Under the pieces are notes generated by a model, which searched no databases, was not told the DNA's origin, and saw only the letters and a list, made by a program, of their open reading frames with translations. This document shows positions 1-8,055 of a stretch of 62,519 bases of DNA, in pieces; the first letter of the stretch is position 1; every line of letters starts with the position of its first letter. The position numbers were made by a program, and so were the translations under genes. Source of the DNA: Flavobacteriaceae bacterium (lineage in GTDB: Bacteria > Bacteroidota > Bacteroidia > Flavobacteriales > Flavobacteriaceae); assembly GCA_013215105.1 (NCBI GenBank), contig JABSPL010000177.1, positions 1 to 62,519 of the forward strand, in the 5' to 3' direction.

Positions 1-2262
1 TATGATGGAGCATGGATGTTAAATACTGATGAAGAATTAGATAAGGTTGGGGAAACTGTTCCAAATATTTTTAATAAGATAGCAAACAAGAGGCCATGGG
101 TATTTATAGGTTATAGTGGTGACGATCCTATTTTGGATCATATAAAAAAACTAGGAAGGTTCGATAATGGCTTATACTGGGTTTGTTATGAAGATAATAA
201 CCCTATTGATAAAGTAAAAAAATTTATAAACAAACCTAATACAAACGCATCTATAATTAAAGGATATGACTCGGATTCGTTTATGATGAGACTTAATAGT
301 GAATTAAAGCTTCCACAACCTAAGATAATAGATAAGCCATTTAGTTCGTTAAAAGATATGCTAGAGAATATAGTAGATATAGACAATGATGAAAAATATA
401 AAGATGTAAAAGAAAGATTAAAAACAGCAAATAATAATGTAGATATATCTATAAATCAATTTGAAAGAGAGGGAAATATTAGTGCTGAAGATAGTTTGAA
501 TATAGAAATAGGCCATTTGAGCAATGAAATAATAAATTTGAGGCTAAATAAGGAATATGATATTAATACTATAAATGATATTGAAGAAAGAGTAAGGGCG
601 TTCAAAGATGATAAGTTAAATGATAGTTTGGCTATTCTGTATTATAATTGGGGTGTTGATTCATCAAATTTAGCAGAGTTGAAAAAAGGTGAAGAAAAGA
701 AGGATTTATTGAATATATCTATAGATAAATATGAAAGAGTTCTAGAAATAAAGCCAGATGATTATATGGCTTTAAGTAATTTGGGAACTGCTTTGTTTAA
801 ATTATGGAAATTAGAAGAAAGTATAGATATTGACATGTTTAATAAAGCAATAAACAAATATGAAAAAGGAATATCAATAGCTCCTGATAATTATATAATT
901 TTAATTAATTGGGGTCTTAGTTTATTAGATTTGGCTAATTTGAAAGAAGGAAAAGAGAGAGAGGTTTTATTAGAGAAGTCTATAGATAAGTTTGAAAGAG
1001 TTATGAAAATAAAATCAGATCATTATGAATCCTTAAATAGTTGGGGTGTTGTTTTATTAAGATTATCAAGGTTAAAAGAAGATAAAGAGGGTTTATTAAA
1101 CGAATCTATAAATAAATATGAAAAGGCAATAGAAATAAAACCTGATTATTATGATGCCTTAGATAATTGGGGGACCACCTTGTTGGACATAGCAGAACTA
1201 AAAGAAGGAAAAAAAAGAGAGAGTTTATTGAATGATTCTATGAATAAGTTTGAAAAGGCAATAGAGATAAAACCTGATCATTATGATGCCTTAGGTAATT
1301 GGGGTTTGGGTTTGTTAAAATTAGCGGAGTTAAAAACAGGGAAAGACAGAGAGGGTTTATTGAATGATGCTGTAAATAAATATGAAAAGGCAATAGAAAT
1401 AAAACCTGATTATCACAAAGTTTTACATAATTGGGGTGTTGTTTTATCAAAATTATCAGAGCTAAAAGCAGATGTAGAAAAAGTAAGTTTATTAGAGGAG
1501 GCTATAGATAAGTTTGAAAGAGTTATTGAAATAAAACCTGATTATTATGAAGCTTTACTAGATTGGGCTATTTCTTTGATTAGTCTATCAGAATTAGAAG
1601 AAGAAACGAAATCTATTAAATTATTAGAAGAAGCAAAAGATAGAATCAAAAAAGCCATAGAGATAAAACCTAATTCTTATGAGGTCTTATTTACTTTAGG
1701 ACTTATTTTATCTAATCAATCAAAATTAGAAGAAGATGATGATAAAGAAATATTATTAGAAGAATCTATTGTTAATTATAAAAAAGCTATAGATGTAAAG
1801 CCTGATTTTCACGAAGCTTTATATAATTTGGGAGTTACTTTATCGATATTGTCAAAGTTAAAGAAAGGAGATGAAGTAGAAAATATTTTAAAAGAAGCTA
1901 GGAGTAAATATGAAAAAGCTACAGAAATAAAATATGACGATAAAAATTTCCTAAATAGTTTAAGTGGTTCTATTATGAGCTTAGCAAAACTAAAAGAAGG
2001 AAGCGAAAAAGAAACTCTATTAGAAGAAGCACTAAATGTAAGTGAAGGAGCGATAAAACATGGAGCAGGACATTATAACTTATCATGTGTATATGCTTTA
2101 AAAGGAGATAAAGAAAAAGCTTTAAAATACTTAGATATTACTCTATCTAAAAAAGAAATAACTGTAGAGCATATAGAAAAAGATGAAGACTGGAAAGAAT
2201 ATAGAGAAGATGAGGATTTTGTTAGTTTGTTGACTAAGTATAAAGTAGAGCTTGTTAGTTAA
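1..2262 (+). CDS. SIR2-like domain / TPR-repeat protein, 5' end outside window
   Basis: The reading frame is open from base 1, so the N-terminus lies outside the window; the first visible ATG is at 16 but is probably internal. Counting from that ATG, residues 29-38 read VFIGYSGDDP, the late motif of the SIR2_2-like family (a G-x-S-x-x-D element), and a short alpha/beta stretch follows. From about residue 205 to 730 the protein is a solenoid of about ten TPR-like units of roughly 44 residues, each built around K-Y/F-E-K-A-I-E-I-K-P-D. The C-terminal segment (GHYNLSCVYALKGDKEKAL) is a typical TPR cap. SIR2-like domains joined to helical repeats are often NADases in anti-phage defence; that role is inferred here, because the NAD-binding half is not visible. 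A MazEF pair and phage-like debris lie next to it, which fits an accessory island. Confidence 0.75.
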   Translation, partial: YDGAWMLNTDEELDKVGETVPNIFNKIANKRPWVFIGYSGDDPILDHIKKLGRFDNGLYWVCYEDNNPIDKVKKFINKPNTNASIIKGYDSDSFMMRLNSELKLPQPKIIDKPFSSLKDMLENIVDIDNDEKYKDVKERLKTANNNVDISINQFEREGNISAEDSLNIEIGHLSNEIINLRLNKEYDINTINDIEERVRAFKDDKLNDSLAILYYNWGVDSSNLAELKKGEEKKDLLNISIDKYERVLEIKPDDYMALSNLGTALFKLWKLEESIDIDMFNKAINKYEKGISIAPDNYIILINWGLSLLDLANLKEGKEREVLLEKSIDKFERVMKIKSDHYESLNSWGVVLLRLSRLKEDKEGLLNESINKYEKAIEIKPDYYDALDNWGTTLLDIAELKEGKKRESLLNDSMNKFEKAIEIKPDHYDALGNWGLGLLKLAELKTGKDREGLLNDAVNKYEKAIEIKPDYHKVLHNWGVVLSKLSELKADVEKVSLLEEAIDKFERVIEIKPDYYEALLDWAISLISLSELEEETKSIKLLEEAKDRIKKAIEIKPNSYEVLFTLGLILSNQSKLEEDDDKEILLEESIVNYKKAIDVKPDFHEALYNLGVTLSILSKLKKGDEVENILKEARSKYEKATEIKYDDKNFLNSLSGSIMSLAKLKEGSEKETLLEEALNVSEGAIKHGAGHYNLSCVYALKGDKEKALKYLDITLSKKEITVEHIEKDEDWKEYREDEDFVSLLTKYKVELVS
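1111..1510 (+). repeat. Tandem 132-bp coding repeats (TPR units)
   Basis: Three successive units start their conserved K-Y/F-E-K-A-I-E-I-K-P-D block at 1114, 1246 and 1378, exactly 132 bases (44 codons) apart, and are very similar at the DNA level. More diverged units continue on both sides. Such tandem units could expand or contract by recombination. Confidence 0.8.
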
Positions 2263-2382
2263 GTTATTGATGTTTAAAATACGCTTAACCTAAATAAATG
2301 ACATTTTATATAAATCACTAAAAACAAAACTGTAAATTCAAATAATAAAAGTTTTAAATTAGGAAAAACCAAACAAATGTAA

Positions 2383-2390
2383 TAACTTTG
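2383..2390 (+). promoter_or_regulatory. -7 box (TAACTTTG) upstream of mazE
   Basis: The octamer matches the Bacteroidota -7 consensus TAnnTTTG and ends 20 bases before the ATG at 2411. No clear TTG -33 box is seen. Its position argues against a start codon upstream of 2411. Confidence 0.4.
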
Positions 2391-2410
2391 TGTGTACAAA
2401 ATATTTAGTC

Positions 2411-2656
2411 ATGGAAGTTTCAGTCATTAAAATAGGTAATTCTAAAGGCATTAGGTTTAGTAAAACTCTTTTAGAGAAATATAATATCAAGGATAAAGTT
2501 ATGCTTATACTCGAAAAAGGACATATTATAATAAAACCTTTGTCAACTCCTAGAAAGGGTTGGGATGAGTCGTTTAAAGATATGAATGATAACTCTGATG
2601 ATAAATTGTTGTTTGACGATGTTTTTGAAGATGAAACTATGGAAGAGTGGAATTAA
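2411..2656 (+). CDS. mazE: MazE/AbrB-type antitoxin
   Basis: This 81-residue protein starts with the AbrB/MazE swapped-hairpin DNA-binding motif (MEVSVIKIGNSKGIRFSK), followed by an acidic C-terminal tail rich in D and E, as expected for a toxin-neutralising segment. The ATG at 2411 was chosen because the family begins right at this beta strand; a GTG at 2390 in the same frame would fall on the -7 box. It overlaps the downstream toxin gene by 10 bases, so the two are translationally coupled. By family knowledge it binds and inhibits MazF and represses its own promoter. Confidence 0.85.
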   Translation: MEVSVIKIGNSKGIRFSKTLLEKYNIKDKVMLILEKGHIIIKPLSTPRKGWDESFKDMNDNSDDKLLFDDVFEDETMEEWN

Positions 2657-2970
2657 GGCAATATGAAATAGTTTTAGTTAATCTAAATCCTACAAAAGGT
2701 AGTGAAATAAATAAAACTAGACCTTGTGTAATTATATCTCCAAATGAGATGAATCTCCACTTGAAAACTATTATTGTAGCTCCTATGACTACCAGTTCTA
2801 AAAACTACCCTACCCGTGTAGAAATAAAGCATAATGAAAAAATAGGTTGGATAGTAATAGACCAAATAAGAACTATTGACAGAGAAAGGGTTGTTAAAAC
2901 CTTAGGGGAGGTTGAAAAAGCAGATGTAAAAAAAATAAAATCAGTAATTAAAGAGATGTTTGTTGATTGA
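2647..2970 (+). CDS. mazF: MazF/PemK-family mRNA interferase toxin
   Basis: This 107-residue protein has the MazF-fold N-terminus (YEIVLVNLNPTKGSEINKTR, then PCVIIS). It continues with a T-T-S segment and an I-D-Q-I-R-T-I-D strand near residues 75-85, the conserved region holding the RNA-cleavage residues of the family. The start is GTG at 2647, inside the end of mazE; no in-frame ATG would preserve the N-terminal strand. MazF toxins are sequence-specific endoribonucleases that cleave single-stranded RNA. Length and motifs look intact, so the pair is probably functional. Confidence 0.87.
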   Translation: MELRQYEIVLVNLNPTKGSEINKTRPCVIISPNEMNLHLKTIIVAPMTTSSKNYPTRVEIKHNEKIGWIVIDQIRTIDRERVVKTLGEVEKADVKKIKSVIKEMFVD

Positions 2971-3045
2971 TTTTGATGCTGAATTACTTGTTCTGGTTCT
3001 ATGTGAGGTCTTTTCCTTTAAAAAAAAAACATAGGAAAAAAAATA

Positions 3046-3089
3046 AAAACAAATGTAATTCATAGATGTCTCTGAATTACATTTGTTTT
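3046..3089 (-). terminator. Perfect 16-bp hairpin between mazF and the HxlR remnant
   Basis: Arms at 3046-3061 and 3074-3089 are perfectly complementary with a 12-base loop. On the minus strand the hairpin is followed by a T-rich stretch, so it best fits a terminator for the minus-strand HxlR gene. It may also stop mazF transcripts. Confidence 0.7.
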
Positions 3090-3108
3090 ACATCAAACTC
3101 TCAAACAA

Positions 3109-3280
3109 TCACTTCTTCATAAACTTATCCAAGGTTCCTTCTCTATCATCTTCTAGCATAGTTGCAAATTGCTTCGCAGGCTCTGCTATATGATCATTTA
3201 GGTATTTATTACTCCATTTTACGTATTCGGCTATAACGGGGAACAAATCCATTCCTTTGGGAGTTAATCTGTATATATAT
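3109..3280 (-). pseudogene. C-terminal fragment of an HxlR-type transcriptional regulator
   Basis: Reading the minus strand from about 3280 down to the TGA at 3109-3111 gives YRLTPKGMDLFPVIAEYVKW, then a helical tail ending TLDKFMKK. This is the C-terminal wing and helix typical of HxlR-family winged-helix regulators (R-x-E-Y-x-L-T-x-x-G). The DNA-binding helices that should precede it are missing: upstream of about 3281 the sequence changes abruptly to the tail-collar-like gene on the other strand. It is therefore a stub left by a rearrangement. The hairpin at 3046-3089 was probably its terminator. Confidence 0.75.
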
Positions 3281-3637
3281 ATACCTTTTGGGAAAGGAGA
3301 GCGTGGTAATGAAGGTAAATCAGCTTATGAGGTAGCTTTTGAGTTAGATAATAATATAGGTGCTGAATCTGTTTGGTTAGAGTCGTTAAACGGGGATGAT
3401 GGGGTTCCTTTTAGTGTAGATGAATCAGGTGATTTCACAGGAAGAGATACATATAATGGTGAGAGTAAAGGGTATTCGTATCTAGATGCCGAAAACGGGA
3501 ATTTGTATATAAAACTCTCAATTTCTTCTGGAGATTGGTCAAGTGCTATACCTTTTGGGAAAGGAGAGCATGGTGATGAAGGTAAGTCAGCTTATGAGGT
3601 AGCTTTTGAAATAGATAATAACATAGGCGATGAAGCT
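3281..3637 (+). repeat. Two direct repeats encoding collagen-like/tail-fibre units
   Basis: Units starting at 3281 and 3548 (period 267 bases, 89 codons) both encode IPFGKGE-x-G-x-EGKSAYEVAFE followed by DNNIG and a W-L-E-S-L motif. The first 90 or so bases of each unit are nearly identical. The first unit begins at the junction with the HxlR remnant. Confidence 0.75.
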
Positions 3638-4312
3638 ACTTGGTTAGAGTCGTTAAAGGGTAATGATGGTATATCATCTATCCCTTTAGGTATTTCAGTA
3701 CCATATACCCTTCAAGGAGACTACAATATGTATTTCGACTCGTCAGGCTTAGGTATAAACACAATACTAGGATGGGCTTTATGTAATGGGGGAAATGAAA
3801 CAATAGATTTACGAGGTATGTTTATTAGGGAATGGGGAGGTGAATTGAACTTAGTTGCAGGTACTACACAATAACAAAGTACCGCACTACCTAACACAAG
3901 CTTTAAAACAGAAGATAAAACTCTATCAATATCAGGTAATACTGACTCAGCTAGCTATTACCTTAGTGGAAGAACAGCTAGTGGTACTCAAATTACCGAC
4001 CTAGCCTATGCAAACATGAATAAAGGGTATTTGTTACCCGTAGGAAGTGACTACAGTGGTTGGTATGATGAAAGAAGTGGAAAATACTCTGTAGATATTT
4101 ATGACAGAGGGGGTGTCAGAGAGACTGTATCGGGTAAATGGGACTATGTAAAAATTAATGGAGACCACAATCATACATTTTCAGGAAGTACTACTGCTAA
4201 ACAAACCCACTTTAGTACAACTACTCAAACTGGAAAAACACCTATAGAAGGAGGAGACGAAGAAACTAGACCAAAGAACCGAGTAATGTACTGGATAATG
4301 AGAATTCCTTAG
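3281..4312 (+). pseudogene. 5'-truncated phage tail-collar-like protein with internal stop
   Basis: The frame encodes two G-K-S-A-Y-E-V-A-F-E repeats of the kind found in phage tail fibres and collagen-like surface proteins. A tail-collar-like part follows (GWALCNGGNETIDLRGMFIR), and the C-terminus contains DHNHTFSG and EETRPKNRVMYWIMRIP, the usual ending of tail-collar proteins. A TAA at 3872-3874 interrupts the frame just after VAGTTQ; the same frame resumes with QSTALPNTSF and runs to 4312. The break is therefore a nonsense change, not a frameshift. The 5' end is missing: upstream sequence is the antisense of an HxlR gene, and the only upstream start in frame is a TTG at 3257. The two pieces might be made separately (an ATG lies at 4016), but decay is more likely. 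Confidence 0.7.
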
Positions 4313-4395
4313 TCATATTCGATTAATTTTCATTTAAATTTAATTTTAATTTACAAAAAAGTTAAATTACCCCTTTATAATTAATTTAAAAACTA

Positions 4396-4403
4396 TATTT
4401 TTG
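4396..4403 (+). promoter_or_regulatory. -7 box (TATTTTTG) upstream of tig
   Basis: The octamer matches TAnnTTTG and lies 38 bases upstream of the trigger-factor ATG. No convincing -33 element is seen. Confidence 0.45.
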
Positions 4404-4441
4404 CTAGCGATTTGTAGAAACGAAAATAAATTGATTTCAAA

Positions 4442-5770
4442 ATGAATATTACTCAAGAAAACATTAGCGATATAAGCGCTGTATTAAAGGTGGTCATAGT
4501 AGCAGAAGACTATAAGCCACAAGTAGATAAAGCTATAAAAGACTATAGAAAAAACGCATCTGTTCCTGGCTTCAGAAAAGGGCAAATGCCTGTAGGGCTT
4601 ATAAAAAAGCAATATGGAGAATCTATAACTATGGAGGAGGTAAACAAAGTTTTACAATCTGCACTTAACGAACATATATCTAAAGAAAAACTAGATATAC
4701 TAGGAAACCCTTTACCTAAGCCTCAAGATAATATTTCTTGGGACGCTGACGAATTTACTTTCGAATTCGAATTAGGATTGTCTCCTAAGTTTGATGTAGA
4801 CTTTTCGGTATGTGAGGACGTAGTGAAATATGACATCATTATAGATGATAAAATAGTAAATGACCAATTAGATAGTATACAAAAACAATTTTCTAGCTCT
4901 GACGAAATAGCTGCAGTTGCCGAAGTTTGTTCTATCACAGGTATATTTACTAACGAAGAAGAAGAATTAACTTCAGAATTTACTTTTGAGCTTTCTGATA
5001 TAAAAGGAAAAGTAAACAATAAGAAATTTTTAGGGAAAAAACTAGGTTCTAAATTTGCTTTGAAGACTAAAAACTTATTTGAAGATAGTACTAAGTTGGT
5101 TCAAATGTTAAATAAAGAAGACGGAGCTACTGCTGACTTTCCTTTAGAATTAGAGATTACTAAAATATTCTCTTCGACTCCTGCAGAGTTGAATGCTGAA
5201 TTGTTTGCTAAAGTATTCCCTGAAGATAATATAGAAGACTTGGACGGTTTTAAAGCTAGATTGAAAGAAGATGCCAAAAAATATTTCGATCAACAATCTG
5301 ATCAATATTTATTGAATGCTATATCTAAAACTTTGATGGAAAAAACAAAATTCGAATTACCTTCTGATTTCTTAAAAAGATGGATACAAGTATCAGGAGA
5401 AAAAGTAAGAAACGAAGCAGAAGCTAAAGAAGAATTCGAAAAATCTGAAGACGGATTTAGATATCAACTAATAGAATCGAAAATATTAGCAGATTCTAAA
5501 ATAGAAGTTAGCTACGAAGACATAAAAACTCAGATGACTATAGAGTTAGACAAGCAAATGTCTATGTATGGTCAAGCTTTGCCACAAGACAAAATAGAAG
5601 AGTTTACTAATATGATGATGCAGAACAAAGAAGAGTTTGCGAAGATAAAAAACAATCTTCAAGGCGATAAATTGTTGGCTTATTACAAAGAAAACATTAA
5701 GTTTACACAAAAAGAAGTAGACTTCGAAACTTTTGCAAAAGAAGCTTTTCCTCAACAGGATAACAAATAA
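4442..5770 (+). CDS. tig: Trigger factor, ribosome-associated chaperone
   Basis: This 442-residue protein has the family's length. Residues 43-50 (GFRKGQMP) are the ribosome-docking signature loop of the N-terminal domain. The middle part (about 150-240) replaces a normal FKBP domain with a diverged version, as is common in Bacteroidota. The C-terminal helical chaperone arms cover about 250-430. The protein binds at the ribosomal exit tunnel and shields nascent chains. It is monocistronic, with a promoter box upstream and a strong terminator downstream. Confidence 0.93.
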   Translation: MNITQENISDISAVLKVVIVAEDYKPQVDKAIKDYRKNASVPGFRKGQMPVGLIKKQYGESITMEEVNKVLQSALNEHISKEKLDILGNPLPKPQDNISWDADEFTFEFELGLSPKFDVDFSVCEDVVKYDIIIDDKIVNDQLDSIQKQFSSSDEIAAVAEVCSITGIFTNEEEELTSEFTFELSDIKGKVNNKKFLGKKLGSKFALKTKNLFEDSTKLVQMLNKEDGATADFPLELEITKIFSSTPAELNAELFAKVFPEDNIEDLDGFKARLKEDAKKYFDQQSDQYLLNAISKTLMEKTKFELPSDFLKRWIQVSGEKVRNEAEAKEEFEKSEDGFRYQLIESKILADSKIEVSYEDIKTQMTIELDKQMSMYGQALPQDKIEEFTNMMMQNKEEFAKIKNNLQGDKLLAYYKENIKFTQKEVDFETFAKEAFPQQDNK

Positions 5771-5793
5771 TATACTTTTGTAAAAACAAAACA

Positions 5794-5829
5794 AAAAGCC
5801 TCTTAAAATTTTTAAGAGGCTTTTTTTTA
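5794..5829 (+). terminator. Rho-independent terminator after tig
   Basis: Arms GCCTCTTAAA (5798-5807) and TTTAAGAGGC (5811-5820) are perfectly paired around a 3-base loop and followed by eight T. It separates tig from menD by only a few bases. Confidence 0.9.
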
Positions 5830-5837
5830 TATAAAAT

Positions 5838-7478
5838 ATGACAGATAAAACAATAGTTAGAGATATAATAAGCAAATTAGTGAGTTTTGATATAAATCAA
5901 GTAGTTATATCTCCAGGGTCAAGGAATGCCCCATTTATAATAGGTTTTGATTCACATTCTAAAGTAGAAACTTACAGCATAGTTGACGAAAGATGTGCTG
6001 GTTTTGTAGCTATGGGTATGGCTCAGACATCGGGTAAACCGGTAGTTTTGCTATGTACTTCGGGTTCTGCTTTGCTTAATTATTACCCTGCTATAGTCGA
6101 GGCTTATTATAGTAATATACCTCTTATTGTTATTTCTGCGGATAGACTTAGTAGTCATATAGACATAGGAGATGGGCAAACTATTAGGCAAAATGGAGTT
6201 TTTGATAAGCATTGTGATTATAGTGTAAATCTGCAAGAAGGAGAAGGTAATTACAATGAGAAAACCGAAGAATTGATAAGGAAATCTATAGAAAACAAGA
6301 CTCCTGCTCATATTAATATAGGCTTGTCAGAGCCTTTATATGGTACTATATATAATTATAATGAAAATATAGAATCTATATATGTGGACTATAAGGTTGA
6401 AGATATTGATTTAAGAGGATATAGTAAAATATGGAATAAATCGGCTAAAAAAGTATTTTTGATAGGTGTTAGAGAGAAATCTGAAGAGCTTTTGTCTTTA
6501 TTAAAAGAAATAAATAAAGACGAATCGGTACTAGTGTTGACCGAAAGTACTTCTAATATGGTTTCTGACGATTTTATACCGAGTATAGACTTGTTTTTAC
6601 AAATATTAAAAGATAAACCAGATTTCTGCCCCGATGTACTTGTTACTTTTGAGGGAGCTGTAGTTTCTAAAAAAATAAAGCAATTGTTTAGAGAATATAA
6701 GCCAAAAAATCATTGGCATATATCAGGATTAAACTCTTTAGATACTTTTGGTTGCTTGACCAAAAATTTCGATATTGATGCTAATAGTTTTATTAAACAC
6801 CTTTTGGCTGTATCTGAGCATGTAAATAGTGGTTATGGGACTAGATATATAGAATTGTATCATAAAGCACTAAAAAAGCACGAAGAATGCTTAAAAACCG
6901 TAAACTATTCTGATTTGAAAGTGTTTGAAAGTATTTTTAAAACTATTCCTTCAAAAATAAAGCTACATTTAAGTAATAGTTCGGTGGTTAGGTATGCTCA
7001 GCTTTTCGAAATGAGAGAAGGGCTTAACGTAAATAGTAATAGGGGGGCTAGCGGTATAGATGGGAGTACATCGACAGCTATAGGTAATGCTATGAATAGT
7101 AAAAAGCAAAATGTGCTTATAACTGGTGATATTAGCTTTTTTTATGATAGTAACGCTCTTTGGAATATATATATCCCTAATAATTTCAGAATAATACTTA
7201 TAAACAACGACGGAGGAGGTATTTTTAAGATACTGCCAGGCCCTGATAAAACCAAATCGGCCAAGTATTTCCAGACTCCACATGGTTATACTGCTGAGTT
7301 ATTATGTAAGATGTATGGTTTTGAATATAATAATATTGATAATTTGGAAAATATAGATGACACTATGTCTAAGTTTTACGACAAGTCTGAAAAGCCTAAG
7401 TTATTGGAAATAGATACTAGGCTAGTTTCAGATAGTCATAAAGTATTGAAGTCTTATTTTGAGTATATAGAAGAGTAG
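5838..7478 (+). CDS. menD: 2-succinyl-5-enolpyruvyl-6-hydroxy-3-cyclohexene-1-carboxylate synthase
   Basis: This 546-residue thiamine-diphosphate enzyme of menaquinone synthesis joins isochorismate and 2-oxoglutarate. Residues 24-31 (VISPGSRN) are the MenD N-terminal signature for substrate binding. NSNRGASGIDGSTSTAIGNA near residue 400 and the GDISFFYDSNAL segment (about 430-440) are the cofactor and Mg-binding region, followed by INNDGGGIFK. It starts right after the tig terminator and overlaps the convergent thioesterase gene by 25 bases at its 3' end. No other menaquinone genes are in the window. Confidence 0.93.
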   Translation: MTDKTIVRDIISKLVSFDINQVVISPGSRNAPFIIGFDSHSKVETYSIVDERCAGFVAMGMAQTSGKPVVLLCTSGSALLNYYPAIVEAYYSNIPLIVISADRLSSHIDIGDGQTIRQNGVFDKHCDYSVNLQEGEGNYNEKTEELIRKSIENKTPAHINIGLSEPLYGTIYNYNENIESIYVDYKVEDIDLRGYSKIWNKSAKKVFLIGVREKSEELLSLLKEINKDESVLVLTESTSNMVSDDFIPSIDLFLQILKDKPDFCPDVLVTFEGAVVSKKIKQLFREYKPKNHWHISGLNSLDTFGCLTKNFDIDANSFIKHLLAVSEHVNSGYGTRYIELYHKALKKHEECLKTVNYSDLKVFESIFKTIPSKIKLHLSNSSVVRYAQLFEMREGLNVNSNRGASGIDGSTSTAIGNAMNSKKQNVLITGDISFFYDSNALWNIYIPNNFRIILINNDGGGIFKILPGPDKTKSAKYFQTPHGYTAELLCKMYGFEYNNIDNLENIDDTMSKFYDKSEKPKLLEIDTRLVSDSHKVLKSYFEYIEE

Positions 7479-7891
7479 TTTTCGTCTTCGAAAATATCTT
7501 CTATTTTACTTAATATATTTTCAGGTATTCGAATAGGTCTTTTTTTGTTCATATCGACAAATACCAGTATAGTTTCGCCTATGGTTAATAATTCGTCATT
7601 TTGATTGTGTACGGTATATTCAAATTCTATTTTAGAAGTTGGGCGTGATTTTATTTTGACGGTTACCAAAAGTTTATCATCGTATTTTGCCGGTCTTATA
7701 TATTTTATGTTCATAGAATGTACAGGAAGCATAACTCCATTTTGTTCCATTTCTTTATATGATATTTCTAGTTTTCGGAGCCATTCGGTTCTAGCTATCT
7801 CAAAATAAGAAGCATAATTACCATAATAAACATATCCCATCTGATCGGTCTCACTATATCGGACTCTTATTTTTAATTGATTGTTGCGCAT
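7454..7891 (-). CDS. Acyl-CoA thioesterase, YbgC/FadM-type hot-dog fold
   Basis: The 145-residue protein carries the 4-hydroxybenzoyl-CoA-thioesterase-like signature RYSETDQMGYVYYGNYASYF near residues 10-30, where the D of ETDQMG is the catalytic aspartate, followed by E-x-A-R-T-E-W. It hydrolyses acyl-CoA thioesters, but the natural substrate cannot be told from sequence. Because menD sits beside it, it could act on 1,4-dihydroxy-2-naphthoyl-CoA in menaquinone synthesis; this is only a context-based guess. The 3' end overlaps menD by 25 bases in convergent orientation. Confidence 0.85.
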   Translation of the reverse strand: MRNNQLKIRVRYSETDQMGYVYYGNYASYFEIARTEWLRKLEISYKEMEQNGVMLPVHSMNIKYIRPAKYDDKLLVTVKIKSRPTSKIEFEYTVHNQNDELLTIGETILVFVDMNKKRPIRIPENILSKIEDIFEDENYSSIYSK

Positions 7892-8055
7892 TTAGTTTTT
7901 TTGATTTATTTACAACAAAAATAATTAATATTCAATAGCAAAAGCGTTTTTTTTAACTGTTTTTTTTGCTGACTTTTGTATTCTGATTTTGACAACAAAA
8001 TGAAAAGGATGTTAAACTAAAAACAAGTGTATAAACCAATGATAAACAACAACAA

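Noticed and set aside
3257-3280. TTG at 3257 as start of the tail-collar-like gene
   Set aside because: These bases are the antisense of the HxlR coding sequence; the first eight codons have no similarity to the rest of the protein.
1-4312. Complete prophage
   Set aside because: Only a tail-collar fragment is present; no integrase, capsid, terminase or lysis genes were seen.
7892-8055. Possible oriC next to dnaA
   Set aside because: Only one weak match (8026-8034, one mismatch to TTATNCACA on the minus strand) and no cluster of DnaA boxes or clear unwinding element was found.
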